A stretch of DNA of 64,000 nucleotides from Glebionis coronaria (taxonomy: Eukaryota; Streptophyta; Magnoliopsida; Asterales; Asteraceae). Below, in pieces: positions 22,331 to 32,152 of this stretch; positions within the stretch are counted from its first letter, which is position 1; each line of letters begins with the position of its first letter. The translations under genes were made by a program, and so were the position numbers. The stretch covers positions 533,312,038 to 533,376,037 of the forward strand of contig CM046876.1 in NCBI GenBank assembly GCA_025667525.1. Reading direction: 5' to 3'. The notes below the pieces were generated by a model, which searched no databases, was not told the origin of the DNA, and saw only the letters and a program-made list of their open reading frames with translations.

Positions 22331-23645
22331 CTATCAACACTTGTACTTTCTTGATATAACTCCCAAGCCTTTCTTGTTTTAGGAAAAGCTGTATCCTTCA
22401 ACACTCCAAGCTTATACCTGAAACACATTAAACAAACCAAAACTACTACAAAACTGGCTATGATTAGTAATAAGTAATCCTTTTGAAAACATATTTGTAG
22501 TATTGTTGATACAAAAGTTGGATTGAACCTGCTTAACCCGAATTAGAGGTAATTAGGGTGTTCGGGGCTCTGTCTCCTGCACCAAGTGAATTGAATGAGG
22601 ACCATGCACAATGAAAAAACACTGTTAAGCTTACCGTGGGATTGTTTCTCACAATTAACCTCTGGCGTGAGAGTAAATAATCGATTTAGGGTTAATAATC
22701 GGATAGTGATTATCAGTTAGGGTATTGTACCTTGGATGGAACCATGGGGGGGGGGGGGGGGGGGGTTCCTATTGTAGCCGGTGAAGCCTAATTAGGATTT
22801 TTGAAACTTGTGGCCCAAGATTAGGAGATATACACGGGATCCTTATCCGTAAATAAGGAATACATATCCTTTCCTAACTTGGGCGAATCATAGTCCTTAT
22901 TAGACTTTGATTTTGTCTATTGACAATCGTGTGATATTCTCGCACGATATGTTTGAAACAACGTGCGACACACCTTAAACCAGACCCATTGGGTTGGCCG
23001 CGATCTTCCAACCCATTCCTGATGAGTTGGATACGGATAGGGTACATGGGCGGGTCAGATAGTCTGACTGGCCGTTGTATGTCATTATGTCCCCCTAGTC
23101 TAGTAGGCGTGGCTCTAGCCGCGACTACTAGACTAGCAAAACAGTAGAAACTTATCCGAGATGCACCGTACAATAAAGCATCATATCAACGCATCAAAAC
23201 TTAAACCGCGGAACAAAAGTACCGGCCCGTTGTATGGACGTACCGAACCGTGGCATGGACGTGCCGAACTATGAACTGTCGTACCGACGTGACAACTTGT
23301 CACATAGACGCAATGATTATAAAGATTATCACGCAGGTCCCACATCTGAATCATGGGACCCACTCTCGATACATGTAAGATAACTGACCTATTAGACCCG
23401 TGGGTCCTAACACCTTTTCAGCTACCCACGTAGCCCCACCCGTTGGATTAAGATAGTGGGCAACATGTGTCATGCATCGAATAGTGCACGCAAACCGATG
23501 AAACATTATATATACACATAACTGCTACGTTTCATCTTTCCACGGTTAATCATACTTCCGCCATTTCCAGAAAATAACCTCCGCACTCTTCGTTGTTTCC
23601 TTGGATCTTCCATTCTTTAGTTTAGCACACACCGCCTTTCTTAAA
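22331..23645 (+). other. Gene-free DNA, probable old LTR/promoter region of the gag-like pseudogene
   Basis: No gene is seen. Features: a 20-G run at 22746-22765; a perfect 12-bp inverted repeat at 23095-23106 / 23125-23136 with GGCTCTAGCC between the arms; short direct repeats (ATGGACGTRCCGAAC) near 23232 and 23255; and a TATA-like ATTATATATACA near 23505-23516, upstream of the gag-like frame. I found no PBS, so LTR status is not proven. Confidence 0.4.
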
Positions 23646-24443
23646 ATGTTGATAAAAATGGTAAAGGATGTTGTAAATATCTATACCGCCCAGTCGGGGA
23701 TTACGGGTGAACAGCTAATGCAGTTCTGCTTAGACTATTATATCTTCGACGACTTTCATCCTCAACTTCCTAGCGAATTAGATGCCATCACCGATTGTCC
23801 GAAAGGGAAAATTGGTGTATATTGTAGATTATTCGATACAACCAATTACCGCATTCCTTGGTCTAGGTTTCTAGTTAATCTGCTAGATTATTATGGCGCC
23901 CATCTTACAACGACATTGTATAGGCGTATGTAAGGTTAGTCAGTTTGAATAAAACTGTTGCGTCCTAAACATAAATCCGTTCGTAACCTTATTTCGAGTC
24001 TTTTACACTCCTTCATTAGTAAACAGATGGGTATCCTTTAGCAAGCGTACTGGAGGAGCAACCCCCAATGTTATATCAAATCCCTTTATTCTTTGAAAAA
24101 TTGGAACAACCACTTATTCTTCATAGACGAAAGGGTTTCCCCCATCCTTTGCTCCTCCAAACCTCTATTTCTAAGGACAGTGTCCCATTTAGAAGATCAT
24201 CCAGTGCGAATGAAGCGGTGATGCTGGATGTTGATCCCAATGAATAGATCTTCAGCCTGTTTAATGATTGTGACTAGCTTGGCAAACAAACTAAGCACTA
24301 GAGAAAATCATACTAAAAACAAATAAGTTAGACACATTTAGACTTATGAATGCTAAGAAGAACACAAGAACTTTGCTAACTATTAATTGTTTATTGATGA
24401 ATAAGGTTGTGTGAGTTATATCTTTCTCAACAGCCGTTTGTTC

Positions 24444-24451
24444 CTTTTATA
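24444..24451 (-). promoter_or_regulatory. LTR TATA box, 3' LTR of the 2.24-kb Copia derivative
   Basis: The minus strand reads TATAAAAG within a CCTTTGTG...GGAA context. The same box occurs in the other LTR at 26247-26254. Confidence 0.6.
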
Positions 24452-24668
24452 CACAAAGGAACCCTAGAACCCTAATGGGGTTACACTATTCTCGTACATT
24501 ATATGCATATCTTTACCTATTATATCTCATGCATATGTAATCAACAGTACCTTCTAATATAACTACCAATACTAACTATCACAAAATAACACTAGCGGTA
24601 CAAACCACCACCAGCGATACTTAGACTATAACTAACAGTACTTTGATACAAACAAATAATTCCTAACA

Positions 24669-24680
24669 ATCCTCCCCTAA
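24669..24680 (-). other. Polypurine tract of the 2.24-kb Copia derivative
   Basis: The minus strand reads TTAGGGGAGGAT directly before the 3' LTR start TGTTAGGAATT. It is the plus-strand primer site for reverse transcription. Confidence 0.75.
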
Positions 24681-25274
24681 ACATGATTGTTCACTTGTTA
24701 ACTTCATGTTTCTCTGTGTTTGAAGAATCTTGAACTTCATGTCTTTAGAATTTAGCTTATGGAGCACACAATAGGAATGTATTCAAACACCCTTTTGATC
24801 TTGAACTTCTTCTGCTATAAGGAACTTGAAACTAAATAGCTCTGAGCTTATCTTTGTCTTGAAATATTTGATCAGTGAATACTCGAATCCTTACAACAAC
24901 AGATCTTTTCCGCAACATCTTGACAACAACATCTGCAATAATCCAACTAAGTTCCAATACCCGTTTGCTCTGGAATACCCAATGCTTTATTCACAAAGAA
25001 TAAGGTGCACTGATTACCCTATAATTTTTGGTATACTATCAACTATTAACGGATTTGAGTTGTCTTTACCTAGAGTCGTTTGCTCTTCGACTAGCTAACT
25101 CTTTACAATGAAGCATGGTGAGTTTAGAACCATATAGTTTTTAGCAAACTATTAGCTATCGACGAATTTAAGAAGTCTTTACCAAAATCCGTTTGCTTAT
25201 GGACTAGCAAGTTCTTATGTCTGTTAAACATGGTGAACTGATTACCATTTGTGGTGTGACCAAGAGGTCAACAC

Positions 25275-25585
25275 TTACAGCTCCTTCTCAACCTCTTCTT
25301 CCCTTTCAAGTTCTCTTATCAACTACTTCACAAACCTTATTAAATCCAAGGCACTATCATGCTCTTTAGTTATAGTCAACTGACATTCTAACACTTTATC
25401 CAAAAGTGCCATTGTGAGAGGATATCTCCTTTCAGTAAGCATGTAATAGATCATTCCTTCATCATCTTCCAAAACATGAACTCCACAGGAATGAAAAAAC
25501 TTTTATTTTGTAATTTTCCAATCTTGTTGATTTTCCCAAAACTTACCTGGATAGATCTCAAGAGGTTCAAGCATAACTTTCAGTG
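25275..25585 (-). pseudogene. C-terminal part of the Copia accessory protein, degraded
   Basis: Read on the minus strand: MLEPLEIYPGKFWENQQDW, a stop, then FFHSCGVHVLEDDEG and YYMLTERRYPLTMALLDKVL, a second stop, and LIRELEREEEVEKEL. The order W.NQ..W, SCGVH, YPLT and a charged end matches a protein I recall as frequent in Copia elements of Asteraceae; that recall was not checked. It continues the frame at 25604-26005 after a frameshift. Confidence 0.5.
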
Positions 25586-25603
25586 AGCCCCAAGAAAAAT
25601 CCC

Positions 25604-26005
25604 TTATCCATCTGGCTCATTATACTCATAATCCTTTTTAAGTATTGCATACATATCATATATATCATGTCTATAAAAAAGATGAAGTACATCCTCAATC
25701 CATTGAAAATACATTAAACTTTCATTTACTCTATGAGCAAGAGTGAATTCCAAGTACTGCTTCTTCATCTTCTTCCATGATACTATTGGTGATGTGTCTT
25801 GCATTACTTCAGCATTAACTATTTCATTCTCATTTGGTACCACCTTAACACACTTCCTTTGCTCATCCTCACTGTTTATATCAAGCACCCTCTTGACTCT
25901 CTTTCTAGATGTGCTCTTTCTCCTTGGTGCCTTTCTCTTCAAAGTACATTCCTCGCATACCTTTTCTTTCTCAGCCTTGACCTTTGAAGTCTTTTTCAGC
26001 ATCAT
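25604..26005 (-). CDS. Accessory ORF of the 2.24-kb Copia derivative (133 aa, truncated by frameshift)
   Basis: The minus-strand frame starts at MMLKKTSKVKAEKEK, 13 bp after the PBS, and stays open for 133 residues. The first 70 residues are lysine/arginine-rich with a CEEC pair and a basic cluster (KRKAPRRKSTSRKRVKR), a likely nuclear-localisation or nucleic-acid-binding region. The C-terminal part (YFQWIEDVLHLFYRHDIYD) resembles the FxxML..F.R.D...L motif of the same accessory family. It ends early at EYNEPDG, and the remainder sits frameshifted at 25275-25585. An open frame also runs upstream through the PBS into the LTR, which is probably not translated. Function unknown. Confidence 0.45.
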   Translation of the reverse strand: MMLKKTSKVKAEKEKVCEECTLKRKAPRRKSTSRKRVKRVLDINSEDEQRKCVKVVPNENEIVNAEVMQDTSPIVSWKKMKKQYLEFTLAHRVNESLMYFQWIEDVLHLFYRHDIYDMYAILKKDYEYNEPDG

Positions 26006-26017
26006 TTGTACCTTTGG

Positions 26018-26029
26018 GCTCTGATACCA
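26018..26029 (-). other. Primer-binding site of the 2.24-kb Copia derivative
   Basis: The minus strand reads TGGTATCAGAGC (initiator Met tRNA), two bases from the LTR end at 26032. Confidence 0.85.
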
Positions 26030-27138
26030 CTTGTTGATTCCAATGAGTAGAACTTCAGCCCGTTTAAGGACTGTGACTAACTTGACAAACAAACTAAGCA
26101 CTAGAGAAACTCAGACTAAACACAGATAAGTTAGGCGGAATCTTATTTATGAATGCTTATAAGAACACAAGAACTTTACTAACTATTAATCATTTATTGA
26201 TGAATAAGGATGTGTGAGTTATATCTTTCTCAACAGCCATGGGTTCCTTTTATACACCAAGGAACCCTAGAACACTAATGGGCTTACTATATTCGTACAT
26301 TCTATGCATATTTTTACCTATTATATCTCATGTATATCTACTCAATAGTACCTTCTAATATAACTACCGGTACTAGCTATCACAAAATAAGACTAGTGGT
26401 ACAAACCACCACCACTAGTATTTAGACTATAACTAACGGTACTTTGATACAAACAAATAATTCCCAACACTGGATAGAAACCACACCTTATTCAACAAAA
26501 TTCCTGAGCCCTTCCTATGCCTCATAGGCTTGAGCCACGACTAGTTCTTGAGGGATGCTGAATACCCAGTATTTCTAGATGCCGAGAACCAGGTGGGTGT
26601 TAATTTATTTTCTTTCATAACGTACATACGGTTGCCAACATCATACTTAACTGATACACTAGTTATTTTGCAGAAATGAATCCATTTGGCTTGCTCCGGC
26701 ATGGCGATCCCAAGAAGGTACCAACAGGGTCCCGTGCCCATAGGTCAGATGAGCCCCCTTTGCTAGTAGCTATGACGTATGTAACCATACCCATAGCAGT
26801 CGCAACTCCCACTGCCGAATCACCAAAGACTGCATCCATCATGTAGAAGTCACCATTGGATTTTACCAGTGAAGACGAGGACAATTTACATATTGACGAT
26901 GTTGCTGCTTCCATTGCCCCTCTTGTTAATGAACAAGCTGGTATAAAAAAAAGTGGAAATTGCTCCCGCCCACTCTGTCATAATTAAGTCAGTTGAAGAG
27001 GGCATAGTGGACAGGCGATCAAAGAAGAAGAAATCACTCGCGTCTAGGAAAAGGTAGGTGCCCCAAGCTAACATATCGATGACGAACGAACCTTCAAAGA
27101 TGCTTAGGAAGGACTATCCATCCTTCCAAGCTGGCGCC

Positions 27139-30100
27139 AGTGCTCTAGGCACATGACTGGGAACTTGGAGTTTCTGTTTAACTTCAAGGCATTTGATGGG
27201 GGAAATGTTACTTGTGGAGGATCAACTAGTGGTAAGATATATGGTGAATGTACATTCAAGGCTAGAAACATCGACTTTGAAGATGTGTACTATGTGTAAG
27301 AGCTTCAGTATAACCTTTTTAGCATATCTTAGATATATGACAAAAGGACTTATGTACTTTTCACTGACACATATAGTGTGGTCCTTTCACAAGACTTTAA
27401 GATGCCTGATGATAATCAAATTATCTTTAGAGTCCCAAGAAAGAATAACATGTAATGTATTGATATGAAGAACATGATTCCTAAAGAATGGTTAATTGCT
27501 TTGGTTGCACAAGCTACATCTGATGAGGCAATGCTTTGGCATAGGATTCTTGGTCATGCAAACTTCAAAAATATCAATAAATTGGTTCAAGAAAAGCTGG
27601 ATAGAGTTCCAAACTTTTTCTCAATGACCAAACCTGTGTAGCATGTCTAAAAGGAAAGCTACACAAAGCTTCATGTAAGTCCAAAATCATAAACTCTACT
27701 TTTGAACCTCTTGAAATTCTTCATATGGACTTGTTTGGACATACTTTTATGTATAGTATAAATAATAAGAAGTATTGTTTTGTGATTACTGATGATTTCA
27801 GTAGATTTACTTAGGTATTCTTTCTTAAGACTAAGGATGAGACACCTCACATTCTCAAAATCTTTATTACTGAAATTGAAAATTGCACTAAGAATTCTGT
27901 CAAGGCTATTAGATGTAATAATGCGACAGAGTTCAAGAACAAAGATTTGAATGACTTTTGTGAAGCCAAAGAGATTAGAAGAGGATTCAATGTTGCAAGA
28001 ACTCCACACCATAACGGATTTACTAAAAGACGAAATAGAAATATCATAGAAGCTGCAAGAACCATGTTGGCTTATTCAAAATGCCCACTCACTTTTGGGC
28101 AGAAGCTGTTAGTTTAACTTATTATGTGCAAAATAGGGTCTTAGTTGTCAAACCTCATAACAAGACTCCCTATGATCTCTTTAAAGGAATAGCTCCTACA
28201 CTGCATTACTTAAGGCCTTCTGGGTGTCATGTAACTACTCTCAATACCTTAGATCATTTGGGAAAGTTTGATGGGAAGTATGATGAAGGTATTTTAGTTA
28301 GGTACTCCCTGAATAGTAAAGCATACAGGGTTTACATACAAACAGGTTAAAGAAAGTCTGCATATTAGGTTCTTGGAGAACAAACTTGTTAATACATGTT
28401 CTGGGCCTGAATGGATGTTTGATATTCGACACTCTGTCAAACACCATGTATTATGTACTAATTTTTGCATGTACAAACACTAACAAAGATGCAGGTTCAG
28501 AGGAGGAGGTTATAATTGCCACTTCCAGATGGTGATTTTAAGTTTCTAAAGGATGCAAGTACTAAAAAGAAGGATGTTTCAGCTGATGCAACTGATACAG
28601 ACACTCAAGATGGAGTATAGGAATTTATGAGTTCCAACAATACAGCCTCAAACATCATTAATGAAGCTAATAGTTTTGTACCAGCGGTTAATGCTGGTAG
28701 TGAAAAATTGATGTATCAACCAGATCTTGATCAAGATGATGATGATTTTCATGATAGTGCCTAAAACTTACCTAGTTATTACATAGTGCCTAAAACACCA
28801 GGTACAAGACTTACAAAAGATCATCAGCTGGAAAATGTTATTGGCGATGTTCAATCTCCTGTGCAAACTAGGAGAATGACCAGAGTCATGACTACAAATC
28901 AGCAAGGATTCATTAGTGCCATTTATGAAGAAAATGAGCACATGGATGTAAATACTTGTCGTTTTGCTTGCTTTTTGTCTCAAGAAAAACCTAAAAGCAT
29001 TAGAAAGGCTCTTGCATATGTCTCTTGGATTGAAGCTATACAAGAAGAGCTTCTGCATTTTAAACTACAAGATATATAGGAACTCTATTATTTACCTACT
29101 AGAATGAGGGCAATTGGCACTAGATGGGTTTTCAGGTATAAATCTGATGAAAGAGGCATTGTGGTAAGAAACAAGGCAAAACTGGTTGCTCAGGGGTTTA
29201 CACAAAAGAAGGACTTGATTATGATGAATTTTTTGCTCTAGTGGCAAGAATTGAAGCCATAAGACTGTTCTTAGCCTATGCTTCTTATATGGGATTTAGG
29301 GTATTTCAAATGGGTGTCAAGAGTGCTTTTATATATGGTACTATAGATGAGGAGGTTTATGTCTGTCAGCCTCCTGGTTTTGAGGATTTGAAGTATCCTG
29401 ACAAAGTTTACAAAGTCAAAAAGGCACTTTATGGTCTTCATCAGGCACCAAGAGCATGGTATGAAACACTAGCAAAGTATTTAATGGAAAATGGTTTTCA
29501 TAGGGGAAAGATTGATAAAACCTTGTTCATTAAAAGGCTTAATCATGACATCATGCTACGTCAAGTTTATGTAGATGATATCATTTTTGGTTCTTTAAAA
29601 CCAAAGATGTGTGAAGAGTTTGAGAAACTTATGAAAGAAAGGTTTCAGATGAATTCTATGGGAGAACTTACTTTCTTTCTTGGACTTCAGGTGAAATAAA
29701 GTAAAGAAGGCATTTTTATAAGACAAATATATAGCTAAAATTTTGAAGAAGTTCAATATGCAGGATGTTAAGCCAGCCAATACTCTAATTGATGCTGATA
29801 AAACTCTACCTAAGGATGAATATGGTGAAGAATATGATGAGCATTCTTATAGGTCTATAATTGGATATTTTATGTATCTTACATCATCCTGGCCTGATGT
29901 CAAGTTTGTTGTATGTGTATGTGCAAGGTTTCAAGTTAAGTTTCTCATTTTCAAGCTGTCAAGAAAATCTTTAGATATTTGAAGACTCATCCCAAACTTG
30001 GTCTGTGGTATCTAAAGGATTCTCTTTTTGACTTAGTGGCATACACAAACAATGATTATGATGGTGCCAACTTAGACAGGAGGTCTACAACAGGTGGATT

Positions 30101-30453
30101 TCAGTTTTTGATGTGTAGACTTATTTCATAGCAGTGCAAGAAACAAACAGGGGTGTCCACTTCCTCTACTGAAGCTGAGTATGTTGCTACTGCTCATTGT
30201 TGTGGGAAAGTACTATGGATTCAAAATCAGATGCTGGATTATGGGTATAATTTCATGAACATTATTATGTATATTGATAATACCAGTACTATTTTCATTA
30301 TTAAGAATCTAGTTCAACATAGCAAAACTAAACATATTGAGATTACGCACCATTTTATAAGAGATTGTCATGAGAAAAAGTTGATTCAAGTGCTTAATAT
30401 TGATACTAAAAAGAATTTTGCATATCTTTCTACTAAAGGGTTTAATGTTTAAA
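27139..30453 (+). pseudogene. Copia pol pseudogene, 5'-truncated
   Basis: The order of fragments is that of Copia polyproteins. SRHMTGNLEFL marks the end of the protease region at 27139, and GKIYGECTFK plus LWHRILGHANFKNINKLV the GAG-pre-integrase. Integrase follows (DLFGHTFMYS, VITDDFSRFT, ARTPHHNGFTKRRNR, about 27660-28110), then the post-integrase region to 28350 (TFWAEAV, LRPSGCHV). RT lies at about 29100-29700 (KAKLVAQGF, PPGFED, ALYGLHQAPRAWYE, YVDDIIFGS) and RNase H at 30150-30453 (STSSTEAEYVA, HIEITHHFIRD). Several frameshifts and stops break it. RT motif A reads QMGVKSAF, so the catalytic aspartate is glycine. There is no gag and no 5' LTR: the 5' end is fused to the gag-like pseudogene. 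Confidence 0.88.
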
Positions 30454-31574
30454 TATTTTAGTACTTAAGGGCAAGTGTTGGAATGATTAATAAATAAAAG
30501 TTCTTATAAAAAGTTTTTTTGCTATGTACAGTTTGTAAAATTTAGTGCTGGTAATGGTCACAGTTTATACTATTAGTGTTAAAATTAATGATGTTAAGTC
30601 AAATCTATTTTAGGAAAGTATTTTTGGGCAAAAATTTTCTTCATTTTTGTTGGTTGCTTCTTAGCAAGTTAGTTTGTACTAACTGACTCACTCTTTGTCA
30701 TTCCATTTATGGTGTGTTAGTCTTTGGAAATCTCACTTAGAGAACAACTTTTGCTGGAAATCCTGTCAAGAAGCCTTTTTCTTCTAAAGGTTATCTATTA
30801 ACAGGCAGTACATAGTACTGGTAATGGTTGTCACAAAACAGAGGTTATAGCAACCTACAAGTGTTTAGTGCTTAGTAGTGTTTTGTTTGAGCATACAGGG
30901 AAGACTTTGTTCTGATGAATATTACTGACCAAGGAACCATATAGGATTCAATGCCTATCTTGTATATTTGAGCGTGATTTGAGTACTTTGACGACTTGTT
31001 TATATTTTGAAGTTTGTTCACCTCTCTCTCTGTGTAGGTTCCTACTAAAGTATGTGTAAAAAAATAAACAAAAAAAATTAAAAAAAAATGTGTACCATTT
31101 TGTTCCTTGATTGGTATCTATTATCCTGAAGTGATGCATTAGTGAAGTTTGCAAATGAATTATGATTTTCCATGTCTAATGCAACTGAAGTGCTTTTGTG
31201 TTTACACAAGGAGTTGCTGGTAGTACTAGTAATACTATCATACTAAAAAGGCTACAACTACTATTGCTCATATAGGACATGGAGGTATATTTTAAAAGTC
31301 CTTGTTCAGATCTTGTGATCTCATTTTTAAGGGTTACTTCTCTTAAAAATGGCGATGATAGTTTTTAACTTGTGGAATTGATGTATACATAGCATGTTTT
31401 GTGTTGAAGATCTCCTCATCAATTCAGGGGAGGAGTTAAATTGAAGACTGAAGACCTTCTCAACAACTAAGGGGAAGATTGAAGATTGAAGACCTTCTCA
31501 TTAATTAAGGTGGGAATTGATAAGGAAATTTTATTCTTGGAAGAAACTTGTGAAATTAACAAGAGAATCACAAG
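30454..31574 (+). other. Non-coding 3' region of the truncated Copia element
   Basis: This lies between RNase H and the PPT. It holds AT-rich sequence and a short repeated segment (GAAGACCTTCTCA...AAGGGGAAGATTGAA) near 31440-31520. No gene is seen. Confidence 0.55.
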
Positions 31575-31577
31575 TTT

Positions 31578-31587
31578 ATGGGAGGAT
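31578..31587 (+). other. Polypurine tract of the truncated Copia element
   Basis: ATGGGAGGAT directly precedes the LTR start TGTTGGGAATA. Confidence 0.7.
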
Positions 31588-32138
31588 TGTTGGGAATAAA
31601 TTAGTATTGGTTTTATATTGTACTACCAGTATTAAAGTTGTTTAATGTTGGTAGTAATATTATCAGTACTCGTATTTTCGGTCAAAATTGACAGATAAGT
31701 TATTAGTACTGGTTGGGGTAATTTATGCTGGTAAGAAGATAAGGACTGAAGACGCGTGTTTTAGTAATAGAAGATAAAGATTGAAGATTTTGTTAGTTAT
31801 CATAAGAAGATATTATGTGTATATGTTCTTTGTTTACTTATGCTTATCATGTAAAGGACTCCTTGTACTATAAAGAATGTCCTAGGTTTAGTTGGAGATA
31901 TATAATTCTCACGTCTTCATTATTAGCTTTAAGGTTTTTGTAACCCTAGTACTTTCACAAGAGTACTCGTATCATTAATATTAAAGCTTTTGGTAAAACC
32001 TTTTATCACTTACATTTTTTTAAATCTTCATAATATCAAAGAGTGGATTCCGCATACTCTTTGGTAGTAATTCAAGGTTTCTATTTAGACTTAGTAGAAT
32101 TTATTCTACTTAGCCTATGTCTACAAGCTAGCCTAACA
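31588..32138 (+). mobile_element. 3' LTR of the truncated Copia element
   Basis: It starts TGTTGGGAATAAATT after the PPT and ends TAGCCTAACA, about 551 bp. A TATA-like TATAAAG lies at 31870-31876. No matching 5' LTR exists in the window, so the element cannot be dated. The start resembles the LTRs of the 2.24-kb Copia derivative, suggesting related families. Confidence 0.7.
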
Positions 32139-32152
32139 AGCTCATAAGGGAT

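Larger units (their letters stand above)
24229..26469 (-). mobile_element. 2.24-kb Copia-type LTR derivative (minus strand) with intact TSD
   Basis: LTRs at 24229-24668 (440 bp, 3' LTR) and 26032-26469 (438 bp, 5' LTR) are closely similar and run TGTTGAT...CAACA or CTAACA in plus-strand view. The target duplication CTGGA is perfect (24224-24228 and 26470-26474). PBS and PPT are both present, so the ends needed for mobilisation are complete. The 1.36-kb interior lacks gag, protease, integrase, RT and RNase H. It carries only the segments described at 25604-26005 and 25275-25585. It must have moved using proteins from elsewhere, or lost its pol by deletion afterwards. Confidence 0.9.
23646..27138 (+). 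pseudogene. Gag-like pseudogene of the Transposase_28 ('putative gypsy type') family, split by an insertion
   Basis: The 5' part is open from ATG 23646 to 23933 and contains CPKGKIGVYCRLFDTTNYR and PWSRFLVNLLDYY. These match the conserved core of the Transposase_28 family found at the start of many plant Gypsy polyproteins. Downstream, SLYSLKNWNNHLFFIDERV (another frame) and, after 26475, EPFLCLIGLS and FLDAENQ continue the family order. There are several frameshifts and stops. The gene is cut at 24228 by the 2.24-kb Copia derivative. It ends near 27138, where Copia protease-region sequence begins. This is an old, inactive copy. Confidence 0.65.

Noticed and set aside
22874..23173. 99-codon minus-strand open frame
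   Set aside because: No recognisable domain; it spans the palindrome and lies in probable LTR or promoter DNA of a retroelement.
24229..26469. TRIM element
   Set aside because: LTRs of 440 bp and a coding interior exceed TRIM size; it is a deleted Copia element.
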